In this document: positions 1 to 8,788 of the stretch, in pieces | Layout of the letters: every line of letters begins with the position of its first letter | How positions within the stretch are numbered: position 1 is the first letter of the stretch | DNA from: Bacteroidota bacterium | Lineage (GTDB): Bacteria > Bacteroidota > Bacteroidia > Bacteroidales > UBA4417 | Assembly: GCA_013376995.1 (NCBI GenBank) | Contig: JACAAZ010000004.1 | Location: forward strand, 62,001 to 126,000 | Direction of reading: 5' to 3' | DNA: 64,000 nucleotides | Notes under the pieces: generated by a model | What the model was told of the DNA's origin: nothing | The model's input: only the letters and a program-made list of their open reading frames with translations | The model's database searches: none | Translations under genes and position numbers: made by a program

Positions 1-9
1 AATCGTCGG

Positions 10-1242
10 ATGTCAGGAAAACGAAAATTGCGGGTATTTGGTATCCTTTTTATCCTGCTTTTAACAGGATTTATGGTTTCAGCTCAGAAAGTAAATACAG
101 TGGTCCTGGATGCCGGCCATGGTGGTCATGATACAGGTGCCCTGGGCAAGCACTCCCGTGAAAAGGACATCACTCTTGCCATTGTGCTGAAGCTTCGAAA
201 TTATATCAATGAGAACCTTAAGGATGTTAAGGTCATCTTAACCCGCGACAATGACGAGTTTATTGAATTATACAGGAGGGCCAGGATAGCCAATGAAAAC
301 AAGGCCGATATTTTCATTTCCATTCACTGCAATTCGAACCCATCCTCCGTCCCTTACGGAACAGAAACCTATGTAATGGGCCTTCATAAAAGCGGAGCCA
401 ACCTGGCCGTTGCAAAAGCCGAAAATGCTGCTATCCTGCTTGAAGACGATTATGTTGAGCAATATGATGGTTTTGATCCTAACTCAGCTGAAGGAAATAT
501 TTTTTTTAGCATGATGCAAAATGCTTTTCTTGATAAGAGCCTTGATTTTGCAGGACGAGTTGAAAAGCAGTTTAAGGAGAAACTGAATTTCCTGGACAGG
601 GGAGTAAAACAGGCCGGGTTCCTGGTGCTCTACAAAACAGCAATGCCAGGTGTTTTGATTGAAACAGGGTTTCTGAGCAATGCCAAGGATGAGAAGTTCC
701 TTCTATCCGATAGAGGGCAGGAACAAATGGCCTATGCTATTTTCAAAGCATTCAGGGAATATAAAGGCACAATTGAAAAATGGAATCCATCTCTCCTGAA
801 TAAAGAGGATACGTTATTATCCAATCCAAAACCATCAAAAGCAGTTACTGAAAACTTGAAAGCGAAAGCATCAAAGCAGAAAGAAAGTGTTACTTCAAAT
901 ATAGAACCTTCTGATTCTGAAGTGCCTCAAGCTAGTAAAACTACACCAAATTCTCCTCCGGCTATTGAGGGAACTGAAGAGGTTATTTACAGGGTTCAAT
1001 TTATGTCATCTCCAAAGGATAAGCAAATTGATTCACCCGAATTCAGCAAGGTCAAGGATGTGTGGAAATACTTCCAGAACGGACTATATAAATTCACTGC
1101 AGGTAAGTTTGATTCAATAAAGCTTGCTTCTGCCTATCGACTCGATCTTGTTGGCAAAGGTTATGCTGATGCATTTGTTGTCCCTTTTTACCAGGAAAAG
1201 AGAATCACCCTGGAAGAGGCGCGACGGCTGGCGGGAAAATAA
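10..1242 (+). CDS. N-acetylmuramoyl-L-alanine amidase (Amidase_3) with SPOR-like C-terminus
   Basis: This zinc enzyme is expected to cleave the amide between N-acetylmuramic acid and the stem peptide of peptidoglycan in the periplasm. Residues 1-26 form a signal peptide ending in VSAQ. The Amidase_3 domain runs from about 28 to 250 and shows the zinc and catalytic motifs DAGHGG (H37), REKD (E51), SIHCN and IETGF. A Lys/Ser/Pro-rich linker follows, and residues 325-410 resemble a SPOR-type peptidoglycan-binding fold (VIYRVQF...). At 410 aa it is full length for the Bacteroidota form. The MCE/MlaD-like gene follows after 33 bp. The ATG is only 9 bases from the window edge, so the upstream context is not visible. 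Confidence 0.93.
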   Translation: MSGKRKLRVFGILFILLLTGFMVSAQKVNTVVLDAGHGGHDTGALGKHSREKDITLAIVLKLRNYINENLKDVKVILTRDNDEFIELYRRARIANENKADIFISIHCNSNPSSVPYGTETYVMGLHKSGANLAVAKAENAAILLEDDYVEQYDGFDPNSAEGNIFFSMMQNAFLDKSLDFAGRVEKQFKEKLNFLDRGVKQAGFLVLYKTAMPGVLIETGFLSNAKDEKFLLSDRGQEQMAYAIFKAFREYKGTIEKWNPSLLNKEDTLLSNPKPSKAVTENLKAKASKQKESVTSNIEPSDSEVPQASKTTPNSPPAIEGTEEVIYRVQFMSSPKDKQIDSPEFSKVKDVWKYFQNGLYKFTAGKFDSIKLASAYRLDLVGKGYADAFVVPFYQEKRITLEEARRLAGK

Positions 1243-1245
1243 TCG

Positions 1246-1253
1246 TAACTTTG
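1246..1253 (+). promoter_or_regulatory. TAnnTTTG promoter box before the MCE-family gene
   Basis: TAACTTTG matches the -7 box of the Bacteroidota primary sigma factor (TAnnTTTG). It starts 3 bp after the amidase stop codon and ends 22 bp before the next ATG, so the downstream gene may have its own transcript. I see no clear TTTG -33 element. Confidence 0.45.
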
Positions 1254-1275
1254 CAGGCAAGTTATTTTTTAGCAA

Positions 1276-2268
1276 ATGAAAATTCGCCGCGAAATCAAGA
1301 TTGGTGTTTACCTGGTTGTTGTTCTTTTATTGTTTGTAACAGGTATTAATTATATCAAGGGTAAGGATTTCTTCAGGAAACACCGTGTATTCTATGCAAA
1401 GTATGACCAGATTTCCGGGTTGGTTGAAGCAGCACCTGTATCGATCAATGGTTTTAATATCGGGAATGTTAGCAAGATCAGTTTCGAAAGTCCAAAATCC
1501 AGTAAGATCATTGTCGAGATTACGGTATACAGCACCCTCGATATTCCTAAAAATTCCATTGCCCGAATTTTCAGCCCCGATCTCTTAGGTACTAAGAATA
1601 TTGATATCCGGCTTGGGGATTCTCCAATAGCTGCCCAGAGTGGTGATACCCTTATGAGTGGAATTACCGCTACTTTATCAGAGGAGGTGAGTCAGCAGGT
1701 GGCCCCGCTGAAGCAAAAGGCAGAAGGCCTGATGCTTTCTCTTGATACAATGGTAACAGTTGTTAAGACTGTCTTTAATTCACAAACCAGGGCAAACCTC
1801 CAGGCTTCATTCGAACATATCAGGCAAACCCTCAATAATCTCGAACACACAACATACAACCTTGATACACTGGTATATGGTCAGCGCGGCAGGATGGAGC
1901 GTATCCTTTTCAATATTGAATCTATTACTGGCAACCTGAGGGAGAATGATCAGAATATCTCCAATATCCTCAACAACTTTTCAGCTATATCTGATACGTT
2001 GGCTAAGGCCCAGATAGCACATACTTTGGATGATGTTCATACTACCGTGATGAGTTTGTCTGCAACAATGGACAAGATCAACCAGGGACAGGGGTCACTA
2101 GGTTTATTGATCAATGACAAGAAATTATACAACAATCTTGAGAGTTCATCAACTGAACTTAATAAACTTATAACTGATCTAAAGCTAAATCCTCACCGCT
2201 ACCTTAATTTTTCGGTATTCCCACCTAGTAGCAAGAGGATGCAATACCAGGAGCCGGTAAAGAAATAA
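1276..2268 (+). CDS. MCE/MlaD family lipid-transport protein
   Basis: MlaD-type proteins are the substrate-binding component of ABC systems that move phospholipids between inner and outer membrane. One N-terminal membrane segment (about residues 10-26) is followed by a single MCE domain (about 37-115, including ISGLVEAAPVSINGFNIGNV). The rest is a long helical, coiled-coil-prone region up to residue 330, which in this family can form a periplasmic tube. The ATP-binding and permease partners are not in the window; they may lie elsewhere, as is common in Bacteroidota. The pairing with an amidase and an OstA-like gene fits an envelope-maintenance cluster. Confidence 0.88.
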   Translation: MKIRREIKIGVYLVVVLLLFVTGINYIKGKDFFRKHRVFYAKYDQISGLVEAAPVSINGFNIGNVSKISFESPKSSKIIVEITVYSTLDIPKNSIARIFSPDLLGTKNIDIRLGDSPIAAQSGDTLMSGITATLSEEVSQQVAPLKQKAEGLMLSLDTMVTVVKTVFNSQTRANLQASFEHIRQTLNNLEHTTYNLDTLVYGQRGRMERILFNIESITGNLRENDQNISNILNNFSAISDTLAKAQIAHTLDDVHTTVMSLSATMDKINQGQGSLGLLINDKKLYNNLESSSTELNKLITDLKLNPHRYLNFSVFPPSSKRMQYQEPVKK

Positions 2269-2271
2269 ACA

Positions 2272-3798
2272 TTATTGTTTTTTTCTGAAGATATCAGGCC
2301 AGGTCAATGGGCGATGATCCGAAAGCCATTGAAATCCTTTCAACATCCGCTTATCAGCCGAAAGGTCCTTCTCCGGGAACATATTACCATCAGGCTTATC
2401 GAAGTACGTTATCCTTTCGATCTTATTGTCATTTATATAGAGATGCATCCGGCTTCCCTGCGCCTTATTGATGCCAACCAGGTTCTTGTTGTCTTCCCGG
2501 ATGTAATATACAGTTTCCGCATTTCCTTCTACATCAATCCTTATAAGGCGGTTATCCACAAAATGGCCTGTCATATTCTTTCCCCGGATCTGGTTGAATG
2601 AAGTAGTGCTGTCCTTATTGACAATGAATGCAGCATTGTAGAGTTTCAAGAGTTTAATAGTCTTTTTCCCAGTGAATATTCGTATCGTATCGGCGGTAAG
2701 CTGGTTTTTATCAGACCAGAGTATTGGGGAGTGATACATGGTAATGGTGGAATCAGCAAATCCGTAATACAGGGAGTCACATTCTCCCTGCAGGTCATTT
2801 CTGAAAAACCTTGCCCCATAATAGGCATAAAGATCCCTGGTTTCTTGCCTGGCTGTATCAAATATCGCTTTCAGGGTGTCGGCATGAAGATAGAGAGTGT
2901 CTTTTTTGTCACCCAGGATTGCCATCGCCTGGTTGGTAATATAGGCAAGACCTTTTTTCTTCCAGTACTCACCCATATTTCCCCTTAGAACAATTTTCTG
3001 GACAGTATCCGTGAGAACTACATGCTGAACTGCTTTACCATAATTATTATTGCGGTCATAGTAAAGGCTGTCGCCGGTAAGCCTCCGGTTTTCGTCAACC
3101 AGCAACGCATTCAGGCTGAAGCGTGATTTGTTGGTTTTCCGGTCGTACTCGCCGTTTTCACAATAGATATAATTGTCTTTTCCCTTGATAATTGTTGGCC
3201 CGAGGAAGTAGCTTATCCTGGTCTGGGTGTTATATAGTAAGGTATCACAATTCATTTTGTAGTCGGGATTCTTAACAACAACGTCTTCCTTGAAATACAT
3301 TTTCTTGGTATCCGTGTGGTAATATCCTTTCTTACTGGTCAGGGTATTGTCTTTGCTAACGATCTTACCCCCGGTTACATAGCTGGCAATTTGTGTATTC
3401 CTGTCAAAAACCATGACATCGGTTGTAAGTGTTGCCTGGTTATCAACAAGCTTTACATTGTCGCGGAGGTTGGCGATTTTGGAGTTCCCGTCGTAATGCA
3501 AAAATTTACCGTATAGGTTAAGTGTATCACTCGATTTAATCCTGACCCTCCCATAACAATCAACAGTATTGCTTTCTTCCATTAACCATGCGCTGTCGCA
3601 ATAGAGGTAAGCTCCATCGTGGTAAAAAACGGGGTTTCCAACGAAACGGATGGCATCACTGATACTTGTGGAGTGACGCATTTCAGCGGCTCCTGGCATG
3701 ATCTGGATACGATAGTGGTTTTGAGCCGCAACCTGAAAGAACATCAGGAACGGGGCAAACAAGATTAGAATCCGCAACAACTTTACTCGAAATCGCAT
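2272..3798 (-). CDS. OstA/LptA-like outer-membrane assembly protein
   Basis: The protein has a signal sequence (MRFRVKLLRILILFAPFLMF) and then the repeating beta-jellyroll pattern of OstA/LptA-like proteins. Examples are GNPVFYHDGAYLYCDSAW, GKFLHYDGNSKIANLRDNV and DTLLYNTQTRISYFLG. Such proteins bridge lipopolysaccharide transport across the periplasm. At 508 aa it is far longer than E. coli LptA and fits the long Bacteroidota OstA-like family. An in-frame TTG at 3828 would lengthen the protein by 10 residues, but that codon lies inside a TACTTTTG promoter box, so I chose the ATG at 3798. It converges with the MCE gene, 3 bp apart. Confidence 0.85.
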   Translation of the reverse strand: MRFRVKLLRILILFAPFLMFFQVAAQNHYRIQIMPGAAEMRHSTSISDAIRFVGNPVFYHDGAYLYCDSAWLMEESNTVDCYGRVRIKSSDTLNLYGKFLHYDGNSKIANLRDNVKLVDNQATLTTDVMVFDRNTQIASYVTGGKIVSKDNTLTSKKGYYHTDTKKMYFKEDVVVKNPDYKMNCDTLLYNTQTRISYFLGPTIIKGKDNYIYCENGEYDRKTNKSRFSLNALLVDENRRLTGDSLYYDRNNNYGKAVQHVVLTDTVQKIVLRGNMGEYWKKKGLAYITNQAMAILGDKKDTLYLHADTLKAIFDTARQETRDLYAYYGARFFRNDLQGECDSLYYGFADSTITMYHSPILWSDKNQLTADTIRIFTGKKTIKLLKLYNAAFIVNKDSTTSFNQIRGKNMTGHFVDNRLIRIDVEGNAETVYYIREDNKNLVGINKAQGSRMHLYINDNKIERITYFDKPDGNMFPEKDLSADKRMLKGFQWLSDHRPLTWPDIFRKKQ

Positions 3799-3825
3799 TA
3801 AGGCAGGGTTGAATCTGAGATTTTG

Positions 3826-3833
3826 CAAAAGTA
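3826..3833 (-). promoter_or_regulatory. TAnnTTTG box for the OstA-like gene
   Basis: TACTTTTG on the minus strand matches the Bacteroidota -7 box and ends 27 nt before the ATG at 3798. It overlaps an alternative TTG start, which argues against that start. Confidence 0.5.
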
Positions 3834-3875
3834 AATGTTATTCATGAATTAGTCAGGGAAATTGTAGCTTGTTAG

Positions 3876-3972
3876 GGGACAGGTGCCAGGTTCCGGGAGC
3901 TGTTGTCCGGGTTCGGATCCAGCTTCCGGGTTCCGTTTACCATGTTCCTGGTGCCATGTGCCAGGTGCAATG
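3876..3972 (+). repeat. Degenerate 7-bp repeat array (unit like tgCCagg/ttCCggg)
   Basis: A CC dinucleotide recurs every 7 bases through this stretch, with one 5-nt phase slip near 3915. Units include TGCCAGG, TTCCGGG, TACCATG, TTCCTGG and TGCCATG. It lies in the spacer between the divergent OstA-like and gatE genes. An open reading frame runs through it into gatE, but this looks accidental. Confidence 0.6.
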
Positions 3973-4039
3973 GGAGGTCTGCCAAACAAGGGTACTAATA
4001 ATTCAGATTTGAGATTTGCAATTTTACTTCAGACTTCCG

Positions 4040-4076
4040 CCCTCCCGCTCTCCCGCTCTCCTGCTTTCCGGCCTCC
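4040..4076 (+). repeat. Short 8-bp repeat array (CCCTCCCG-like)
   Basis: Four successive units, CCCTCCCG, CTCTCCCG, CTCTCCTG and CTTTCCGG, form a pyrimidine-rich run 110 bp upstream of gatE. The same unit recurs at 17999-18024. Confidence 0.5.
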
Positions 4077-4132
4077 TCAAACCCTATCCCGCCAAAGCTT
4101 CCACATACTTGTAAACAATTTCTCAACATATA

Positions 4133-4162
4133 TTTGCCGTTTCTGCATATTCCATACTTTTG
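4133..4162 (+). promoter_or_regulatory. Candidate promoter of gatE-gatD
   Basis: TTTG at 4133-4136 and TACTTTTG at 4155-4162 are 18 bp apart, fitting the Bacteroidota -33/-7 arrangement. The -7 box ends 26 nt before the ATG at 4189 and supports that start over longer upstream starts. Confidence 0.6.
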
Positions 4163-4188
4163 ACCCACTTTTAACAGGATTTCTTTCA

Positions 4189-6162
4189 ATGAAACACTCC
4201 TTCAATCCACGCAAAAACTACGAAAGCACCCGCGAGAAAATCGGCTATGTAACCAGGCAAGAAGCAACGCAGGAAACATATGACAGGATCGGATTTATGT
4301 CGGGTTTGGAAGTGCACCAGCAACTTTTGACAAAGGAAAAGCTGTTTTGCCGCTGCCCTGCGGGCGTATACCAGAAACCTACCCAATTTGATGCTGAAGT
4401 GATCAGGCATATGCGGCCGACTTTGAGTGAATTGGGGGAGTACGATGGTACAGCTCTCATGGAGTTCAAGACCCGCAAGAATATCGTGTACCGGTTAAAA
4501 AATGAAACTACCTGTACCTATGAAGTCGACGACACTCCTCCATTTCCTTTGAACAAGGAGGCCCTTGCCATTGCCATCGAGATCTCATTGGTTTCCAAAT
4601 TGAATATTGTAGGTGAAGTTCATATTACCCGTAAGCAGTACCTGGATGGTTCCATACCCACTGGATTCCAGCGGACAGCCATCATCGGTGTTGAAGGCGA
4701 AATTCCACTGAAAAATAAGAAGGTAAGGCTGATCCAGCTGAGTCTTGAGGAGGATTCATGCAGGGAAGTCAGTGACGTTGGCCATACCCGCATATACCGT
4801 ACAGATCGCCTGGGTATGCCGCTTATTGAGACCGTTACCTATCCTGATATGGTTAACCCTGATGAGGTAAAAGAAGCATGCAATTATATCCGTTTCCTTA
4901 ACAGGAGCACCGGTAAGGTGAGAACCGGAATTGGCGCAGGCAGGGAGGATGTCAATGTGAGCTGTCGTGGGGGATCCAGGGTTGAGATAAAAGGCGTTGC
5001 CCATACCCGTTGGATTCCATCCTTGACACATAATGAATGTTTCCGGCAATGGGCATTGCTGGCAATTCGCGATGAGCTGCTGAGCAGGGTTCCTGTGGCG
5101 GCTTCATGGAAAATGAAGCATGTTTTGTTTGAAAATGATCTTCTGAAAACAAGTTTTGAGCCTATTAAGCAGACTAAGGAAAATAAGAACCAATTGGTTG
5201 CAGTGCTGCTTCCAAAGTTCAAAGGTATCTTATCACATTTTACTCAACCAGGTAAAGTGTTTGCTAATGAACTGAGTGAAAGGCTGAAGGTGATTGCCTG
5301 TATTGAAGTGCCTCATATGACGCACAGTGAGGAGTTTGAACAGATACTTACTGAAAGTAATTGGGAGAAGATTGAACAGCTTCTTATTCCCAACGAAGAT
5401 GACGCTATGATGGTTATCTGGGGACCAGCCGATGATATGCCGACCGCTCTTGAAGTGATTGAAGAAAGATGCCAGATGGCATTTAAAGGCGTTCCGAATG
5501 AAACCAGGAAATCATTTGAAAACGGAACAACCATTTTCGAGAGGGTTCTGCCAGGCGCTGACAGGATGTATCCTGATACCGACTCTGCACCTATTCCTCT
5601 TGAAAACAGTTTTATAGAAAGCCTTGGCAAGAATATACCCAAGGAAGTGATTGAACGCTATCAGCGAATGAGGGATTGGAATATCCCGGAAGATACCTAT
5701 ACATATATTCTTAAGAAGAACCTCTATCCACTGATTGACCGTATCATAACAGAACTTGAGGTTGATCCGGCTTTTGCTGGTAAGTTATTCGGGCATACGC
5801 TTAAGTGGGTGGAGGGCCATTTTAAGCCTGCTGCTGAATTCGACTACAAGATCGTATATGCTCTTCTGCGGTTTCTGAAACAACTAGGCCTTGAGATGGC
5901 TATTGCCAAGAAAATGCTCCCGCTGGTTTATCAATACCCGAAAATGGATTTTGAATCCGTTCTTACCAGCATCAAGTTCAAAAGAACATCAAAGGAACAG
6001 ATACTAAGCCAGGTGCCCTTTCTGAGGAAGAAATTTGCCGAGATAAGGATTTCAAAAGGGAATGATATTGAACATAAGTGGATTTTCGGACAAGTTCGCA
6101 GGAGCGCAGAAGGTAATGTGCCATTGTCAATATTGGCTAAAGAAATTAATGAAATTAAATAA
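4189..6162 (+). CDS. gatE: Glu-tRNA(Gln) amidotransferase subunit E (archaeal-type)
   Basis: GatE binds mischarged Glu-tRNA(Gln), phosphorylates the glutamyl group and, with ammonia from GatD, forms Gln-tRNA(Gln). The N-terminal catalytic part shows the GatB/GatE signature (GFMSGLEVHQQL, LFCRCP, YEVDDTPPFPLN, RKQYLDGSIPTGFQRT, IQLSLEEDSCRE, TRIYRTDRLGMPLIE). A GAD/AspRS-insertion-like domain then separates it from the GatB/YqeY-type helical tail. That domain and the overall length of 657 aa identify GatE rather than bacterial GatB. The start at 4189 is chosen because the reading frame upstream runs through repeats and a promoter. gatD follows after 18 bp in the same direction. GatDE is normally regarded as archaeal. 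Confidence 0.95.
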   Translation: MKHSFNPRKNYESTREKIGYVTRQEATQETYDRIGFMSGLEVHQQLLTKEKLFCRCPAGVYQKPTQFDAEVIRHMRPTLSELGEYDGTALMEFKTRKNIVYRLKNETTCTYEVDDTPPFPLNKEALAIAIEISLVSKLNIVGEVHITRKQYLDGSIPTGFQRTAIIGVEGEIPLKNKKVRLIQLSLEEDSCREVSDVGHTRIYRTDRLGMPLIETVTYPDMVNPDEVKEACNYIRFLNRSTGKVRTGIGAGREDVNVSCRGGSRVEIKGVAHTRWIPSLTHNECFRQWALLAIRDELLSRVPVAASWKMKHVLFENDLLKTSFEPIKQTKENKNQLVAVLLPKFKGILSHFTQPGKVFANELSERLKVIACIEVPHMTHSEEFEQILTESNWEKIEQLLIPNEDDAMMVIWGPADDMPTALEVIEERCQMAFKGVPNETRKSFENGTTIFERVLPGADRMYPDTDSAPIPLENSFIESLGKNIPKEVIERYQRMRDWNIPEDTYTYILKKNLYPLIDRIITELEVDPAFAGKLFGHTLKWVEGHFKPAAEFDYKIVYALLRFLKQLGLEMAIAKKMLPLVYQYPKMDFESVLTSIKFKRTSKEQILSQVPFLRKKFAEIRISKGNDIEHKWIFGQVRRSAEGNVPLSILAKEINEIK

Positions 6163-6180
6163 CACCCGGACTTACAACAT

Positions 6181-7566
6181 ATGACAGAAGATATTTTCCA
6201 GGGATATAAAGGACATGCTCTTGAAGTACTTAAAAACTTCAATGTCAGGGTGTGGAGCCAGTGCACTGTTGAAACTACGCGAGGTACATTTATCGGGACT
6301 ATTCTTCCCCGCTCTGAGAATGATGATGACAAGCATATTGTCATGAAAATTCCTACAGGTTACAATGTGGGCCTCGATGTGGACACAATCAGGTCCATGA
6401 AGGAAACAGGGTATAAAAAGGCAAATTATAAGATCCCTGAAAAGGAATTTCCCTATACACAAGGTTTACCCAAGGTTAAGCTTATTGGTACCGGAGGAAC
6501 AATAGCCTCGCGTCTTGATTACCGCACCGGAGCTGTTATTCCAGCCTTTTCACCTGGTGAATTGTACGGTGCTGTTCCCGAATTGGCGAATATTTGCAAT
6601 CTAACCACGGAAAAGATCTTTGCCGTTTTCAGTGAAAATATGGCTCCTGAAAACTACAAGAAACTTGCTATAGCAATAGGGAAGGAGATTGAAGCAGGTG
6701 TTGATGGGATTGTTATCGGTCACGGGACAGATACCCTTCATCATACCGCGGCTGCTTTAACTTTCATGGTACAGAATTCTCCCGTTCCTATTGTACTTGT
6801 TGGCTCCCAGCGTTCCAGCGACAGGCCAAGTTCTGATGCTGCACTTAACCTGATGCATGCTTGTACTGCTGCAGGTCATGGCGATATTGCCGAAGTGATG
6901 GTATGTATGTTTGGCCCTACTTCTGATGAATATGGATTCCTGCATCGTGGTACCAGGGTTAGAAAGATGCATTCCAGCTATCGCTCAACTTTCAGAACCA
7001 TCGGGGATACACCGTTGGCAACCATTACACGAAAAGGCGTTACTCCGATTAAGCCAGTTTATAATCACAGGCGCAAAGACAGGAATGTTAAGATTCTGCC
7101 TTATTTCGAAGAGAAAGTGGCTATAGTCTATTATTATCCAAATATGCAGCCGGATATTATTGACTCTCTGGTGCAGAATGGGTACAAGGGAATCGTTATC
7201 GCCGGAACCGGATTAGGCCATGTAAACAAACCTATTTATCCGGCAATCGAACGAGCTTCCAAAGCCGGGGTTGCGATCTATATGACTGTTCAAACTCTTT
7301 GGGGCTACGTACATATGTTTGTATATGATACCGGCCGCGACCTTATGGCTAAAGGGATTGTGCCTGCTGAAAACATGCTCCCTGAAGTTGCTTATATCAA
7401 ACTCGGATGGGCACTTGGTCAAACAAGTGACCTTGAAGAAGTTAAGCGCCTTATGTTGACTCCGATCAATGACGAGATCACCAAACGCGAGCCATATAAT
7501 GGTTACCTGGTTTACCAGGGTGGTGTGCGTGAGGTGGAAGAGTTTATCAGGAAGGTGAGGAAGTAG
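6181..7566 (+). CDS. gatD: Glu-tRNA(Gln) amidotransferase subunit D (archaeal-type asparaginase-like glutaminase)
   Basis: GatD hydrolyses glutamine and passes ammonia to GatE. A small N-terminal beta-barrel-like domain (residues 1-90, including VETTRGTFIGTILPRSEND) precedes an L-asparaginase-type domain. The catalytic motifs are visible: IGTGGTIASRLDY (about residue 100), GHGTDTLHHTAA (about 180) and VRKMHSSYRS with the conserved lysine (about 260). The extra N-terminal domain and the 461-aa length separate it from plain asparaginases of about 330-350 aa. Order and spacing with gatE indicate one transcript. I see no broken motif, so the complex should be active. Confidence 0.95.
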   Translation: MTEDIFQGYKGHALEVLKNFNVRVWSQCTVETTRGTFIGTILPRSENDDDKHIVMKIPTGYNVGLDVDTIRSMKETGYKKANYKIPEKEFPYTQGLPKVKLIGTGGTIASRLDYRTGAVIPAFSPGELYGAVPELANICNLTTEKIFAVFSENMAPENYKKLAIAIGKEIEAGVDGIVIGHGTDTLHHTAAALTFMVQNSPVPIVLVGSQRSSDRPSSDAALNLMHACTAAGHGDIAEVMVCMFGPTSDEYGFLHRGTRVRKMHSSYRSTFRTIGDTPLATITRKGVTPIKPVYNHRRKDRNVKILPYFEEKVAIVYYYPNMQPDIIDSLVQNGYKGIVIAGTGLGHVNKPIYPAIERASKAGVAIYMTVQTLWGYVHMFVYDTGRDLMAKGIVPAENMLPEVAYIKLGWALGQTSDLEEVKRLMLTPINDEITKREPYNGYLVYQGGVREVEEFIRKVRK

Positions 7567-7723
7567 CAAGGTAATACGCTACACGCAGTTTCTTAATTGT
7601 TTGGCGCAAAGTATTTGGCATTAAGCATTATGGGTTAGTCTTTGGACGTTCCGCCTAATGCGGATTTAACATTTGACTTTCCCGCCTGAGGCAGATTTGT
7701 TTTCTCCGTCAGTTGACTTATTT

Positions 7724-7898
7724 GTCTTTTGCCTTTTGTCTTTTGCCTTTTGTCTTTTGTCTTTTGCCTTTTGTCTTTTGTCTTTTGTCTTTTACCTTTT
7801 ACCTTTTGTCTTTTGCCTTTTACCTTTTGCCTTTTGTCTTTTGCCTTTTACCTTTTGTCTTTTACCTTTTGTCTTTTGCCTTTTGTCTTTTGTCTTTG
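7724..7898 (+). repeat. 7-bp repeat array, 25 units of (GTC/GCC/ACC)TTTT
   Basis: Twenty-five uninterrupted heptamers occupy exactly 175 bp. TTTT is invariant except in the last unit, and the first three bases are GTC, GCC or ACC in irregular order. The array fills most of the 348-bp gatD-tautomerase spacer and ends 16 bp before the tautomerase ATG. Because 7 nt is not a multiple of 3, all forward frames stay open and give Phe/Leu/Cys-rich phantom peptides. Just upstream (7643-7700) are two small palindromic pieces, CCGCCTAATGCGG and CGCCTGAGGCAG. Confidence 0.9.
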
Positions 7899-7914
7899 CT
7901 TAAATCTTTACCCC

Positions 7915-8304
7915 ATGCCCCTCGTTAGGATAGAAATAGAAAAAGGATTTGATGAAGCTTATTGCAAAACCATTCTTAATGCTGTTCATGAAGCTTTGGT
8001 TGAATGTATAAAGATTCCTGATCATGATAGACGACAAAGGATATTTGAACTGGAACCAATGCACTTTGAGCATAATGGAAGGACAAATCAATATACAATT
8101 GTTGAGATTACCATGTTCAAAGGCAGGAGTGATGAAGCAAAGAAGAATCTCTATGCTTCAATTACCCGAAGGCTTGAACTAAACCCGGGCATTCCTGGCT
8201 CCGAGGTAATTATTATTATTCATGAACCACCCTTGCAGAATTGGGGCATCCGTGGCGGCAAACCGGCAAACGAGGTAGATCTTGGATTCAATATCACTGT
8301 CTAG
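7915..8304 (+). CDS. Tautomerase family protein
   Basis: The mature protein would start with Pro (MPLVRIEI), the catalytic N-terminal proline of the 4-oxalocrotonate tautomerase superfamily. At 129 aa it matches the longer fused-repeat tautomerases. The C-terminal half has the usual ending of this group (EVIIIIHEPPLQNWGIRGG). The longer reading frame upstream is translated repeat array, so the ATG at 7915 is chosen; it also places Pro at position 2. The substrate cannot be read from sequence. It is 348 bp from gatD and probably a separate unit. Confidence 0.85.
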   Translation: MPLVRIEIEKGFDEAYCKTILNAVHEALVECIKIPDHDRRQRIFELEPMHFEHNGRTNQYTIVEITMFKGRSDEAKKNLYASITRRLELNPGIPGSEVIIIIHEPPLQNWGIRGGKPANEVDLGFNITV

Positions 8305-8721
8305 GTATAGTTGTACACAGCTTCCTGCCTGATAATATTTATTTATTCTCTTCTTATTGAGGCGATTACGCCTTCCCCTTGAATTAATGGTTAGGAATTC
8401 TGTTGACTCAGCAATGCAGATTACTGAGTAGTCCCATTTTATTGCATTTGAATGCCTTTTCCGAATTATTGATCGGCTTATAATGGATTTTTATTACTTA
8501 TTCTTTGAAAAATGGAGTTACCAGATTGCTATTTCTGGATTAAGATAATAATAACAACTACTTCTACTATTCGACTTCAGGTTCTCAAATGAACGAATAC
8601 TGCGATTTTGTATAATAGTTAATTAGCTTGAAATCATTGAATTGCAGTTGTTTTTATAATTGCCAACAATAAATGAAACTGGATTTATACAAAGTGTCCA
8701 CATTAGGTGAATGTAATCACT
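8305..8721. other. Intergenic region without a recognisable gene
   Basis: This AT-rich stretch holds no convincing ORF or tRNA. A weak inverted repeat, ACTCAG at 8406-8411 and CTGAGT at 8424-8429, is the only structure I noticed. The end of the spacer (from 8722) is a conserved promoter listed separately. Confidence 0.5.
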
Positions 8722-8788
8722 AAAAAACACTTTCGAAGCTAGCATTAATACCTTTTAAACAGCCAATTAATTAATAATTAATAAATAC
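8722..8788 (+). promoter_or_regulatory. Conserved promoter/leader shared with the HmuY-like gene at 46476
   Basis: Bases 8722-8791 align without gaps to 46409-46478 with 55 of 70 identical, and the two start codons line up. The core ATTAATACCTTT (8744-8755) is identical, as is CACTT upstream and AATTAATAA downstream. TACCTTTT resembles a TAnnTTTG -7 box. The spacing and conservation suggest a shared sigma factor or regulator site plus leader. Confidence 0.65.

Noticed and set aside
3799-3828. TTG start of the OstA-like protein
   Set aside because: The TTG lies within the TACTTTTG promoter box, so it would be upstream of or at the transcription start.
3883-4188. N-terminal extension of 102 residues on gatE
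   Set aside because: The extension reads through repeat arrays and the promoter, and the conserved GatE protein begins at the ATG at 4189.
7673-7914. Forward frames giving Phe/Leu/Cys-rich peptides
   Set aside because: These are translations of the (GTC/GCC/ACC)TTTT array in each frame; the tautomerase start at 7915 accounts for the only real protein.
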